64,000 nucleotides of DNA from Natranaerofaba carboxydovora (lineage in GTDB: Bacteria > Bacillota > Natranaerobiia > Natranaerobiales > Natranaerofabaceae): NCBI RefSeq assembly GCF_022539405.1, contig NZ_CP054394.1, positions 374,501-438,500 on the forward strand, read 5' to 3'. Below, piece after piece: positions 51,920 through 61,055 of this stretch; position 1 is the first letter of the stretch; each line of letters opens with the position of its first letter. The position numbers and the translations under genes were made by a program. The notes under the pieces were generated by a model. The model had not been told where the DNA came from. It did not search any database and saw only the letters and a list, made by a program, of their open reading frames with translations.

Positions 51920-52534
51920 ATGAGTGAAGGAGTTTTTTCTAGAGGGATTCTTAAAGATAACCCTATCTTCCGCCAGGGACTTGGGCTCTGTCCTGTTCTT
52001 GCGGTGACAGTAGCGGCTGAATATGCTCTGGGTATGGGGCTTGCCACAACAGTAGTATTGTTAGGCGCAAATATTGTTGTTTCCCTTATAAAGGATTTTA
52101 TTCCAGCTAAAGTTAGAATCCCATGTTATATTGTAGTAATAGCGACCTTTGTGACCCTTGTAGATATGTTTTTAGCGGCTTATCTACCTGATATGCATGA
52201 TGCGCTAGGTATATTTATTCCACTGATTGTTGTTAACTGTTTGATTCTTGGAAGGGCAGAGTCCTTTGCTTCAAAGAACAGTACGCCAAAAGCCATTATA
52301 GATGCGTTTGGTATGGGACTTGGTTTTACTTTAGGCCTTGTGATGTTAGGTCTATTTAGAGAGATTTTAGGCGCGGGTGAAGTTTTTGGTTATCCAATAA
52401 TGCATGAGATATTTGGTGCTTTTGGTGCACAGTATCAATCAATGCAGGTTTTTGTATCCCCAGCTGGAGCATTCTTTGGCTTAGGGATTTTGATTGCTGC
52501 AATGAATATTATTTACAAAAGGCTTGAAGTATAA
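51920..52534 (+). CDS. rnfE: Rnf electron transport complex subunit E
   Basis: 204 residues, six helices; ATG after GGAGGTG. RnfE marks: NPIFRQGLGLCPVLAVT, LGIFIPLIVVNCLILGRAE, FASKNSTPKAIIDAFGMGLG. RnfA and RnfE are homologous inverted-topology partners that bind a membrane Fe-S cluster through paired cysteines (here in GLCPVLA and NCLILG). Confidence 0.96.
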   Translation: MSEGVFSRGILKDNPIFRQGLGLCPVLAVTVAAEYALGMGLATTVVLLGANIVVSLIKDFIPAKVRIPCYIVVIATFVTLVDMFLAAYLPDMHDALGIFIPLIVVNCLILGRAESFASKNSTPKAIIDAFGMGLGFTLGLVMLGLFREILGAGEVFGYPIMHEIFGAFGAQYQSMQVFVSPAGAFFGLGILIAAMNIIYKRLEV

Positions 52535-52566
52535 AAAAATAATGGACTGAAAGGAGGCAGGAATAA

Positions 52567-53142
52567 ATGGGAGACTTGCTACCTATCTTTTTTGGTGTTA
52601 TATTTGTGAATAACCTGGTATTAATCCAGTTTTTAGGTATATGTCCATTTATGGGTGTGTCGAAGAAAGTAGATACTTCAATTGGTATGGGTATGGCAGT
52701 TACCTTTGTTATGACTCTCGCTGCAGTTATAACATGGATGATTCACAATTGGATTTTAGTTCCTTTTGGGATAGAATATCTTCAGACCGTTTCTTTTATA
52801 TTGGTGATAGCTTCACTGGTGCAGTTTGTTGAAATGGCCGTTGAAAAAATTAGTCCTTCTCTTTATCAATCACTCGGGGTGTTTTTGCCTCTGATAACAA
52901 CCAACTGTGCAATTATGGGCCTTGCTCTACTAAACATTACTAATGAGTATTCCCTTCTAGAATCTGCTGTACACGGAGTTGGTGGAGCTATTGGTTTTAC
53001 AATTGCACTTCTATTAATTGCTGGCATAAGAGAACAGCTTGAGCTTGCGAAGATGAATGACCTTGTAAAAGGTATATCTGTAGCTTTTATAGTAGCCGGA
53101 GTAATATCTGTAGCATTTTTAGGATTTGAAGGCGTGGTTTAA
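52567..53142 (+). CDS. rnfA: Rnf electron transport complex subunit A
   Basis: 191 residues, six helices. NNLVLIQFLGICPFMGVSKK and LGVFLPLITTNCAIMGLAL carry the two cysteines facing those of RnfE. ATG after AAGGAGGCAG. Standard length. Confidence 0.96.
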   Translation: MGDLLPIFFGVIFVNNLVLIQFLGICPFMGVSKKVDTSIGMGMAVTFVMTLAAVITWMIHNWILVPFGIEYLQTVSFILVIASLVQFVEMAVEKISPSLYQSLGVFLPLITTNCAIMGLALLNITNEYSLLESAVHGVGGAIGFTIALLLIAGIREQLELAKMNDLVKGISVAFIVAGVISVAFLGFEGVV

Positions 53143-53163
53143 AGAAATAGGAGGTGAAACCTA

Positions 53164-53979
53164 ATGTTTGTATATGCAATTGTTAGCTTAGGGGCTATAG
53201 GTCTGTTTTTTGGGCTGGTTTTAGCATTTGCTTCACAGGTATTCTATGTTGAGAAAGACCCAAAAATAGAAGCCATCTCAGAATTTTTGCCTGCAGCTAA
53301 CTGTGGTGCTTGTGGGTATCCAGGTTGTGGTGCATTTGCTGAAGCAGTTGTCAAAGGAGAAGCGGGAATTAGTGATTGTGCTCCTGGTGGCAACGATGTA
53401 GCTTCTAAGATAGCTGATGTTTTAGGAGTTTCGGCAGCTGAATCAACTGAAGAATATGTTGCTGAAGTAGCCTGCATGGGTGGTAGAGAATATTGCGATG
53501 AACAATTTGTTTATCATGGTATAAATGATTGTCGTGCTGCTATGATGTATGCGAATGGCTTTAAAGCATGTGACCATGGCTGCCTAGGCCTTGGAACTTG
53601 CGTAGAAGTCTGTAATTTTGGTGCAATAACTATGGGTGATAATGGAATTCCTATTATGGACCCTGATAAGTGTACCGGCTGTAATAGATGCAAAAATATA
53701 TGTCCAAAGAATGTAATAAGGATGATCAATAAAAAGACTAAACATCATGTTCGTTGTAATTCAAAAGACAAAGGTAAAGTAGTTAAGAGAGCATGTAAGA
53801 TAGGTTGTATCGGTTGTGGAGTATGTGCCAAAAATTGCCCAGAAGAAGCGATAACTGTTGAAGAGAATCTAGCATATATTGATAGCCACACATGCACAAA
53901 TTGTGGCAAATGTATTGAAAAATGTCCACGTGACTGTATAACTGACACCTTGGACTTCAAAACAAAAGCTCTAAGTTAA
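53164..53979 (+). CDS. rnfB: Rnf electron transport complex subunit B (polyferredoxin)
   Basis: 271 residues; N-terminal helix anchor, then the four-Cys motif ANCGACGYPGCGAFAEAV, then several [4Fe-4S] ferredoxin motifs: CTGCNRCKNICP, CIGCGVCAKNCP and CTNCGKCIEKCP, plus HGCLGLGTCVEVCN. Likely entry point for electrons from reduced ferredoxin. Last rnf gene, followed by a strong terminator. Confidence 0.97.
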   Translation: MFVYAIVSLGAIGLFFGLVLAFASQVFYVEKDPKIEAISEFLPAANCGACGYPGCGAFAEAVVKGEAGISDCAPGGNDVASKIADVLGVSAAESTEEYVAEVACMGGREYCDEQFVYHGINDCRAAMMYANGFKACDHGCLGLGTCVEVCNFGAITMGDNGIPIMDPDKCTGCNRCKNICPKNVIRMINKKTKHHVRCNSKDKGKVVKRACKIGCIGCGVCAKNCPEEAITVEENLAYIDSHTCTNCGKCIEKCPRDCITDTLDFKTKALS

Positions 53980-53994
53980 GTCAAGAGAAAAAAA

Positions 53995-54038
53995 GAGTGC
54001 GAAAGAGGGTACTATACCCGACTTTCGCACTCAATTTT
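53995..54038 (+). terminator. terminator of the rnf operon
   Basis: GAGTGCGAAAG and CTTTCGCACTC arms with an inner GGGT/ACCC pair, then AATTTTT. Confidence 0.85.
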
Positions 54039-54054
54039 TGATGGAGGGAATAGA

Positions 54055-54543
54055 ATGAACCAGGAAAACAGCTTTACTCATATGAATGAATCTGGTAGAC
54101 CAAGAATGGTTGATGTAGGAACTAAAGAGGATACTAAAAGAAAAGCCACTGCATGTGGATATATATATATGGCTGAACACACCTTAAAGAAAATTATTGA
54201 AGGCCAAATAAAAAAAGGTGATGTGCTAAATGTAGCTCAGACAGCAGGGATTATGGGAGCGAAAAAAACTTCAGAAATTATCCCAATGTGCCATCTATTG
54301 ATGCTAACTGGTGTAGATATTGATTTTGAAATTGACGAAAAAAATAATAGGATCTGTATAGAAGCTGCTGTAACTACTACTGGTAAAACAGGGGTAGAGA
54401 TGGAAGCATTAACGGCTGTTAGCACTTGTGCCCTTACAGTTTATGATATGTGTAAGAGCATAGATAAAGAGATGGAGATTTCAGACATTAAATTAATAAA
54501 GAAAACCGGGGGAAAAAGCGGGACTTTTATCAAAGAAAAATAA
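54055..54543 (+). CDS. moaC: cyclic pyranopterin monophosphate synthase
   Basis: 162 residues. Molybdenum cofactor pathway, second step. IIPMCHLLMLTGVDIDF (catalytic-pocket His), GVEMEALTAVSTCALTVYDM with its Asp, and KKTGGKSG lysines. ATG after GATGGAGGG. No other moa gene is nearby; a molybdo- or tungsto-enzyme must be encoded elsewhere. Confidence 0.96.
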   Translation: MNQENSFTHMNESGRPRMVDVGTKEDTKRKATACGYIYMAEHTLKKIIEGQIKKGDVLNVAQTAGIMGAKKTSEIIPMCHLLMLTGVDIDFEIDEKNNRICIEAAVTTTGKTGVEMEALTAVSTCALTVYDMCKSIDKEMEISDIKLIKKTGGKSGTFIKEK

Positions 54544-54627
54544 AATTTATCATTGTCAAATAAGCTAATTAGGATTAGACTATACTTTAGATAATAAAAT
54601 GTAGGCGATTAAAAGGAGTTTTTTAAT

Positions 54628-55134
54628 ATGTCAAAAGTAGTAGATAATTCTATAATCGGGATGATATTTCTTTTGATTGTCTTTTGGTTACTGATATTAG
54701 AAGAATTTGCACTGTGGAAGGTGCTTATTGGGATTGCTTGTAGTGTGCTGATTGTACTCTTTATGAAGGATTTTGTGTTAAATAGGAATTTGAGGTTTGT
54801 ACTGAATATTAAGAATATTATTAGTGTTTTCAGATATATCCTGGCGCTTATAAAAGAAATAGTTATTGCAAATATTCAGGTGGCGCAAATTGTGCTTGCT
54901 CCAAAAATGAAAATAGAGCCAGCGCTTGTTAAATTTAAGGGTAAGGTAAGTAAAGAAACAAGCAAAGCGGTATTAGGGAACTCTATAACCTTGACTCCCG
55001 GAACATTAACAGTCGATATCGATGGTGATAATTATGCTATTCATGGCCTTACCAGAGAATATGCAGAAAACCCTATGGATTGGTACTTGGTTGACTGGCT
55101 TTTAGAGATGGAAGAGGAGGATGAAGTGGAATGA
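54628..55134 (+). CDS. mrpE: Na+/H+ antiporter subunit MrpE
   Basis: 168 residues, two or three N-terminal helices then a cytoplasmic domain with SITLTPGTLTVDIDGDNYAIH, the MrpE signature. First gene of a tight operon; overlaps mrpF by four bases. Multisubunit Mrp antiporters exchange cytoplasmic Na+ for outside H+, central to life at high salt or pH. Confidence 0.9.
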   Translation: MSKVVDNSIIGMIFLLIVFWLLILEEFALWKVLIGIACSVLIVLFMKDFVLNRNLRFVLNIKNIISVFRYILALIKEIVIANIQVAQIVLAPKMKIEPALVKFKGKVSKETSKAVLGNSITLTPGTLTVDIDGDNYAIHGLTREYAENPMDWYLVDWLLEMEEEDEVE

Positions 55135-55400
55135 TAAGTATAATAGACGCATTTGCCATAGCCCTTGTAATACTGACTATATTAGGATTTGTATGCTTAT
55201 ACAGGGCTTATAAAGGGCCCTCTTCTGCTGATAGAGTTGTAGCTATCACCGTTATTGCTACTAAGACCTGTACTATTATTGCTTCGGTTTCTTTTATTTA
55301 TCAAAAGGAATTCTTTTTAGATGTGGCTTTGGTTTATTCTCTTATTAGCTTTATAGCAATGATAGGAGTTGCCAAATATCTAGAACGAGGGTCTTGCTAG
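55131..55400 (+). CDS. mrpF: Na+/H+ antiporter subunit MrpF
   Basis: 89 residues, three helices. YRAYKGPSSADRVVAITVIA is the MrpF/MnhF motif. Starts inside the end of mrpE. Confidence 0.9.
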   Translation: MISIIDAFAIALVILTILGFVCLYRAYKGPSSADRVVAITVIATKTCTIIASVSFIYQKEFFLDVALVYSLISFIAMIGVAKYLERGSC

Positions 55401-55412
55401 GAGGGAACTGAT

Positions 55413-55763
55413 TTGGAACTTATTATGGATATTTTGATAGTTTTTTTCCTTATTTCTGGTGTTTTCTTTTACTTTGTTGGTGTTGTTGGGTTAATTCGAA
55501 TGCCTGATGTTTATAGTCGAATGCATGCTACGACTAAGTGTGACACCCTTGGAGCAGGTTTGATTCTTTTAGCTTTGATGCTTGCTCAACCTATATCTAC
55601 TGCTACTGCAAAAATATTTTTTGTAATAGTTTTTATTTGGCTAACTAATCCAACTGCAGCACATATAATTGCTAGAGCCTCATACAAAACTAATATTCCT
55701 TTTGCATCTGATACTGAATTTGTAGATCATACTTCAGATGGCGCCAAGGAGGAAAGACAATGA
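55413..55763 (+). CDS. mrpG: Na+/H+ antiporter subunit MrpG
   Basis: 116 residues, three helices; TTG start eight bases after GGAGGG. GVVGLIRMPDVYSRMHATTK and CDTLGAGLILLALML are typical of MrpG/MnhG. Overlaps the next gene by four bases. Confidence 0.92.
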   Translation: MELIMDILIVFFLISGVFFYFVGVVGLIRMPDVYSRMHATTKCDTLGAGLILLALMLAQPISTATAKIFFVIVFIWLTNPTAAHIIARASYKTNIPFASDTEFVDHTSDGAKEERQ

Positions 55764-56005
55764 TTCTTGAAATACTGAATATATTATTACTTCTTTTTTT
55801 GGTGGTATGTGCTATTGCTGTGGAAAGAACTAAAGATTTACTTAGTGCTGTTATTATTTTTGGTGCATACAGTTTAGTAATGGCTATAACATGGGAGCAG
55901 CTTCAGGCACCGGATGTTGCTATAACTGAAGCAGCCATTGGAGCAGGGATGACTACTTTACTATTTGTAGTTACAATAAGCAAAACAAGGAGGTATGAAG
56001 ATTAA
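55760..56005 (+). CDS. MrpA C-terminal-type subunit, MbhD-like (DUF4040)
   Basis: 81 residues, three helices. LLSAVIIFGAYSLVMAITWE and QAPDVAITEAAIGAGMTTLL match DUF4040, which forms the end of MrpA in Bacillus but is a separate protein in archaeal Mbh-type complexes. The acidic and A-P-D-V-A-x-T-E-A residues lie on the ion path. Overlaps neighbours at both ends. Confidence 0.85.
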   Translation: MILEILNILLLLFLVVCAIAVERTKDLLSAVIIFGAYSLVMAITWEQLQAPDVAITEAAIGAGMTTLLFVVTISKTRRYED

Positions 56006-56289
56006 TGCTAAAAAACCTTATAGCACTGATAGCAATATTTCTAATTGGCTATAGCATGTTATTGGCTGTAGCAGAAATGCCTACCTTTGGAGATCCTGAC
56101 AACCCAACTCAGAATGAAGTCGCCCAGAGATATTTGGAAGAAGGACCCGAGGAAACTCAGCATCCAAACCTTGTTTCCGCTGTATTAGTGGCATATAGGT
56201 CTTTTGATACATTTGGTGAGATTACAGTTCTTTTTACTTCAGTGACAGGGGTTTTGGCCGTCATTCATGGTAAACGGGGGGACGAATAA
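56005..56289 (+). CDS. MrpA C-terminal-type subunit, MbhE-like
   Basis: 94 residues, two helices with an external acidic loop (PTQNEVAQRYLEEGPEETQH). NLVSAVLVAYRSFDTFGEIT is the MbhE/MrpA-end signature. It shares one base with the genes on either side, so the coding sequences are translationally coupled. Confidence 0.85.
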   Translation: MLKNLIALIAIFLIGYSMLLAVAEMPTFGDPDNPTQNEVAQRYLEEGPEETQHPNLVSAVLVAYRSFDTFGEITVLFTSVTGVLAVIHGKRGDE

Positions 56290-56732
56290 TGTTTGATTCC
56301 ATCCTCAGAATAATAGGACGAGCTATTATTCCATTTATAATGATGTATGGTCTTTATGTTATAATATTTGGCCATGAATCACCCGGGGGAGGATTTTCGG
56401 GTGGAGCGACTTTTGCAACTGGTTTTATACTTTATAGGCTAACTTTTATGGGAGTTGAGGATACACCTGAACTTAAAAAAGGCTTTGGGATAACTAGACT
56501 TGGGTATCTTATTGAAGAGAGAGGAATGCTCATGCAGGCTGTTACTGGTTTGTATACATTTTTTATCGGAATTATATTTTTGTTAATAATTTTTCCAAAT
56601 CCACTATTTGTTGTACACGGAAACTGGTTTAATGCAGCTAATGGCTTTAAAGTTGCACTTAGTCTTGTGAAATTGTTTTATCTATTAAACGAAGAGGAGG
56701 ATGAAAGTGGAGCTATCAGCCATAGTAAATAA
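56289..56732 (+). CDS. mrpB: Na+/H+ antiporter subunit MrpB
   Basis: 147 residues, four helices. IPFIMMYGLYVIIFGHESPG then GGFSGGATFATG is the MrpB/MnhB signature. Its end overlaps the start of mrpC. Confidence 0.92.
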   Translation: MFDSILRIIGRAIIPFIMMYGLYVIIFGHESPGGGFSGGATFATGFILYRLTFMGVEDTPELKKGFGITRLGYLIEERGMLMQAVTGLYTFFIGIIFLLIIFPNPLFVVHGNWFNAANGFKVALSLVKLFYLLNEEEDESGAISHSK

Positions 56733-57069
56733 TTATCATTACTTGTTTGCCCTAACATTGTTTTTAATAGGGTCGTATACAATGTTAACTCATCCGAACT
56801 TAATCAAAAAAATTATAGGGCTTAATATTATGGAAACGTCAGTTTTTTTGTTATTTGTTTCTACGGGTTATGTAGAAGGGGGAGGAGCTCCTATAATACA
56901 CGGGGAGGCCGCTGTGGGTGCTTATGTTAACCCTGTGCCCCACGCATTGATTCTTACTGGCATTGTTATAGCAATTAGTATTACGGCTTTAGCATTGAGT
57001 TTGATTATCAAAATTTATGAATATTACGGAACTTTGGATACGGATGAAATTTCAAGGCTGAGGAGATGA
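56707..57069 (+). CDS. mrpC: Na+/H+ antiporter subunit MrpC (NuoK-like)
   Basis: 120 residues, three helices. GTG start six bases after GAGGAGG; the ATG two codons earlier is too near that site. NLIKKIIGLNIMETSVFLLF and DPVPHALILTGIVI-like NPVPHALILTGIVIAIS mark the NuoK/MrpC family. Overlaps mrpB and mrpD. Confidence 0.9.
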   Translation: MELSAIVNNYHYLFALTLFLIGSYTMLTHPNLIKKIIGLNIMETSVFLLFVSTGYVEGGGAPIIHGEAAVGAYVNPVPHALILTGIVIAISITALALSLIIKIYEYYGTLDTDEISRLRR

Positions 57070-58568
57070 TTTGGTTGGACATTACTGTTCATTTTCCTAT
57101 AATAATTGTATTGATAGGTATATTTGCTTCCTTTATAATACCGGCAGCGAATCTATATAAAATTAAGATTGGTGAAATTATCTCCCTTGCATCGATTGCA
57201 TTGATGTTTGTATTGGGAATATATTTAAGAATACAGCTAGCTATAGATGGTCCTTTTACATACCACATTGGAGGATGGCCGGCTCCATGGGGTATAGAAT
57301 TTAAAGTGGACTATCTTGGTGCTTATATGGTGCTAATTATAACGGGGATTGGTTTTTTAACTTTATTTTATGCTACAAAAGACCTTGCCCATGATCTAAC
57401 TGAAAATGCCCAAGGTATTTATTATCCTTTGTATATTTTGCTTATTGCCGCTATGGCAGGTATGGCAATTACAAATGATATTTTTAACTTGTTTGTATTA
57501 TTAGAGGTATCATTATTATCTTCTGTAGCAATAATCTGTATCAAAGAAAATGAAGCAACGATTGAAGCCAGTTTAAAGTATTTAATTTTAAATGCTTTGG
57601 GCTCGGCTGCTGTACTACTAGGTATTGCCTTGTTATATATGATTACAGGTCATCTGAATATGACTTTTATCGCAGTTGAACTGCAAGAGGTTTACCCTCA
57701 GTATATGAATGTTATTATAGCGGCAATGGCTCTTTTTTTAGTTGGTTTTGGAGTGAAAGCTGCATTATTTCCTATGCACGTATGGCTGCCTGACGCTCAC
57801 GGTTCAGCACCATCACCGTCAAGTGCAGTTTTAAGTGGACTTGTAATAAAAATTTATACGGTTTCTTTAATTAGAATATATTTTCAAGTTATTCCGAGGG
57901 CGGTAATAACTGCCATTCCAATAATGGAGATAGTCTTATGGCTCGCTGCGATAGGTATTATTTTAGGTTCTATGTTTGCTATAGTACAAGATGATATAAA
58001 GAAGTTATTAGCATACTCCTCTGTTGCGCAGATAGGGTATGTATTTTTGGGTATTTCATTGATGAGTTTCACAGGGTTTCAAGGTGGATTAATTCATATT
58101 TTAAATCACGCATTTATAAAAGCAATGCTATTTTTGTCTGCAGGTGTTATAATTTACTCAACGGGTTTAAGGAAAATAAATGATTTAAAAGGGATCGGTT
58201 TTAAATTACCCTTTACTATGACATGTTTTACACTAGGCGGGATAGCAATGATTGGGATACCCGGAACGAATGGTTTTATAAGTAAATGGTACTTGGCCCT
58301 TGGAGCATTAGAAGCTGGAAGGCCAATCTTTGTTCTTGTGCTTTTGGTTAGTAGTATGTTAAATGGAGTTTATTACCTGCCTATAATTGTAAATTCCTTT
58401 TTCGGGGAAACTCCTGAGGGTTTTGATAAATTAAAGATTGATCCGGTTCCATGGCAGATGAAATTCACACTTTTAGTTTTGGCATTTGGTGTTGTTTTCT
58501 TTGGAATATTCCCATCGCTGCCACTGGGGATTCTTGAAAGTGCTACAGAATATATATACGGCAGTTAG
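57066..58568 (+). CDS. mrpD: Na+/H+ antiporter subunit MrpD (NuoN-like)
   Basis: 500 residues, about 14 helices, complex-I-type proton channel. NLFVLLEVSLLSSVAIICIK (conserved Glu), FGVKAALFPMHVWLPDAHGS and APSPSSAVLSGLVIK (conserved Lys), YSSVAQIGYVFLG and HILNHAFIKAMLFL. Coupled to mrpC by a four-base overlap. Confidence 0.94.
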   Translation: MIWLDITVHFPIIIVLIGIFASFIIPAANLYKIKIGEIISLASIALMFVLGIYLRIQLAIDGPFTYHIGGWPAPWGIEFKVDYLGAYMVLIITGIGFLTLFYATKDLAHDLTENAQGIYYPLYILLIAAMAGMAITNDIFNLFVLLEVSLLSSVAIICIKENEATIEASLKYLILNALGSAAVLLGIALLYMITGHLNMTFIAVELQEVYPQYMNVIIAAMALFLVGFGVKAALFPMHVWLPDAHGSAPSPSSAVLSGLVIKIYTVSLIRIYFQVIPRAVITAIPIMEIVLWLAAIGIILGSMFAIVQDDIKKLLAYSSVAQIGYVFLGISLMSFTGFQGGLIHILNHAFIKAMLFLSAGVIIYSTGLRKINDLKGIGFKLPFTMTCFTLGGIAMIGIPGTNGFISKWYLALGALEAGRPIFVLVLLVSSMLNGVYYLPIIVNSFFGETPEGFDKLKIDPVPWQMKFTLLVLAFGVVFFGIFPSLPLGILESATEYIYGS

Positions 58569-58595
58569 TGGTTTAGTTTTAAAGGAGGATAAATT

Positions 58596-61016
58596 ATGGA
58601 GCTTTTTCAAGTTGTAGAGGGCAAAGTAATTGAATCAATGCTTCCTATTTGGATAGTATTGGTTCCAATTATTGCTTCCTTTGCATTAATTTATATAGGA
58701 GGAAAAAGTGAAAAGATAAGAGATATATTTAGCAGCATTGTTTCTGGTGTGACCTTTTTAATGGTGCTTGGTTTATATCCTATGGTTAGTACAGGAACAG
58801 TTGAATTTTCCTTGGGCTGGTTTTTGGGAGAAGGCTTATTATTCAGAGTTGATCAGTTTAGCTTTGTCCTTGCTGTTTTGGTTTCTTTGATTTGGTTCTT
58901 GGCTACTCTATATGCTACAGATTATATTAGTCACGAAGAAAATAGAAATAGATTCTATTTTTTCTGGATGATGTCATTAGGTACTACTTTAGGCGTATTT
59001 TTGACGGGTGACTTCTTTAGCTTGTTTTTATTCTTTGAACTAATGACATTTGCAAGTTATGTTTTAGTTATTCATGAAGAAGATGATGAGGCCTTAAGGG
59101 CAGGTAATTTATATATTTTCCTTGGAGTTTTAGGTGGTCTTGCAATATTAATGGGAGTATTCTTAATGTACTCATATACTGGATCCTACGAAATGGCTCC
59201 AATGCTTGAAGATGTTGCGGATTCCGGGATAAATATTATTTTACTAGTTCTAATTTTCATATTTGGTTTTGGAATTAAAGCTGGACTTGTACCCCTTCAT
59301 ATTTGGCTGCCAAAAGCACACCCGGTAGCCCCTACCCCTGCAAGTGCACTACTTTCTGGTTTAATGATTAAGACAGGGGTGTATGGAATCTGGAGAGTAC
59401 TAATGACAGTTTTGGCTCCATCAGATGTTAGTGCAGTACCAGAAGCGGCATTTAATACTTTGACTAGTTTTGGTGGGGTAGTTATTTGGATGGGCATTAT
59501 AACTATGTTTCTTGGAGCTTTTATGGCATTCTTGCAAACAAGTGGCAAGAAAATACTGGCTTACAGTAGTGTGAGCCAAATTGGATATATTTTCATGGGT
59601 GTTGGTGCAGCAGTTTATTTAGGATTTGACGGTCCAGTTGGCTTTGCTGGAGCTATGATGCATGTGATTAATCATGCACTTTTTAAGGCAGGGCTCTTTT
59701 TGGTTGTAGGTGCAATTTATATTAAAACACACTTATTAGATATTGATCGGGTTAGAGGTATGTTTAAGCCGATGCCATTTTTGGGTGTAGCATTTTTGGT
59801 GTTTGCATTTGGTATAGCGGGAATTCCTTTATTTAATGGTTACGCAAGTAAAGTGGTGCTTCATCATGCTATAGTAGATGCATATAGCTTAGAAGGTAGC
59901 ACTGCCCTTCAAATAGCAGAAACAATTTTCACAATAACAAGTGCTTTTACAGTGGCATACTTTATAAAGTTGTTTAGAGGACTATTTTTGGGCCGACTAC
60001 CAGAAGAATATAAGAAGAAGGACTTATCCGTTGCTCCGATAGTGAAGGTGGTCTTAGCGGTATTTATTGTATTGGTTATAGGTATAGGAAGCTTCCCAAA
60101 CTTTTTCTTAGAGCAGATTGTAGTACCCGGGATGAGTACCTTCCCTCAATTCCAAGCAGACGTGATATCTGAACAGCTTATAGGGCTTAACTTCTGGGAC
60201 TCATACGATTTGCAAAAAGTAGTGCTTGTGCTTGCTATTGCGTCATGTATTTATATTCTAGGAACTGCTACTGAATTTGTTAGGTGGCGTGCGCCTTACT
60301 GGCTAAGTATAGAAAATGTCCTATATAGACCTATCGTTACTGGATTTCTTAATGCTTCTACAACCCTTGGGGCAACTTTTGATGTTACTATTAATGACTT
60401 TTTTGAGCAGACTAGTAGACAATCAATGGAGATTGCAAAAAAAGTAAGTAAATTAGATCAGGGTATAGATGAAACTTACAGCAAGAGTGGAGAAAGAGCA
60501 AAGGATGCCATGGAAAAAGCAGGTGTGCTAGATGGAAAAATTGATGATTTTTATGAGGAAAGTGGCAAAAGAGCAAAAGGTATTGCCAGGACTACAAATC
60601 AGATCGATGGTAAAATCGATGATTTTTATGAAGAAGGTGGTAAGAGAGCAAAAGGATGGGCAAGAGCTACCCAGGAACTTGATGAGAGTTTAGACAGTGC
60701 ATATGCTAGAACCGCTGCTGGGTTAACTTCAGCTGCAGGAGTTGCAAAAGGGGAAAATATAGAAGAATTCCAAGAGGGCTCTTTGATCTATGATGAGGAA
60801 GAACTAGAAAAAGCATACTCACAAGTTGGTCGTGTAAGCCATCACGTGACATCGCGCAAAAAGCTAAGAAAACGTCCAAAGAGTATATGGGAGATGTTTG
60901 GTTTAGATGCAAGTGTATTAAATATTAAAAATCTAAACTTTGACTCCTTTATTATAGCGCTAATGCTAGGGTTATCACTTTTCTTCTTACTGTTTTATCA
61001 TCAATTTTTAAGATAA
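58596..61016 (+). CDS. MrpA/D-like antiporter subunit with 25-residue repeats
   Basis: 806 residues. Residues 1-500 form a second NuoL/MrpA-type channel (FELMTFASYVLVIHEEDD, FGIKAGLVPLHIWLPKAHPV, YSSVSQIGYIFMG, HVINHALFKAGLFL). About 595-715 hold four to five tandem 25-residue units of the pattern D-G-K-I-D-D-F-Y-E-E-x-G-K-R-A-K, predicted helical; two units are nearly identical. A last membrane helix (about 783-803) closes the protein. It probably stands for the N-terminal part of MrpA, the DUF4040 and MbhE-like genes supplying the rest. Confidence 0.85.
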   Translation: MELFQVVEGKVIESMLPIWIVLVPIIASFALIYIGGKSEKIRDIFSSIVSGVTFLMVLGLYPMVSTGTVEFSLGWFLGEGLLFRVDQFSFVLAVLVSLIWFLATLYATDYISHEENRNRFYFFWMMSLGTTLGVFLTGDFFSLFLFFELMTFASYVLVIHEEDDEALRAGNLYIFLGVLGGLAILMGVFLMYSYTGSYEMAPMLEDVADSGINIILLVLIFIFGFGIKAGLVPLHIWLPKAHPVAPTPASALLSGLMIKTGVYGIWRVLMTVLAPSDVSAVPEAAFNTLTSFGGVVIWMGIITMFLGAFMAFLQTSGKKILAYSSVSQIGYIFMGVGAAVYLGFDGPVGFAGAMMHVINHALFKAGLFLVVGAIYIKTHLLDIDRVRGMFKPMPFLGVAFLVFAFGIAGIPLFNGYASKVVLHHAIVDAYSLEGSTALQIAETIFTITSAFTVAYFIKLFRGLFLGRLPEEYKKKDLSVAPIVKVVLAVFIVLVIGIGSFPNFFLEQIVVPGMSTFPQFQADVISEQLIGLNFWDSYDLQKVVLVLAIASCIYILGTATEFVRWRAPYWLSIENVLYRPIVTGFLNASTTLGATFDVTINDFFEQTSRQSMEIAKKVSKLDQGIDETYSKSGERAKDAMEKAGVLDGKIDDFYEESGKRAKGIARTTNQIDGKIDDFYEEGGKRAKGWARATQELDESLDSAYARTAAGLTSAAGVAKGENIEEFQEGSLIYDEEELEKAYSQVGRVSHHVTSRKKLRKRPKSIWEMFGLDASVLNIKNLNFDSFIIALMLGLSLFFLLFYHQFLR
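60381..60740 (+). repeat. in-gene tandem repeat encoding 25-residue helical units
   Basis: 75-nt periodicity. The units start at about residues 596, 621, 646, 671 and 696 of the antiporter subunit. Units three and four share DGKIDDFYEE and GKRAKG. Confidence 0.75.
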
Positions 61017-61055
61017 CACTCAAAATTAATTCTTTTAGAAAAGGAGACAGTAATA

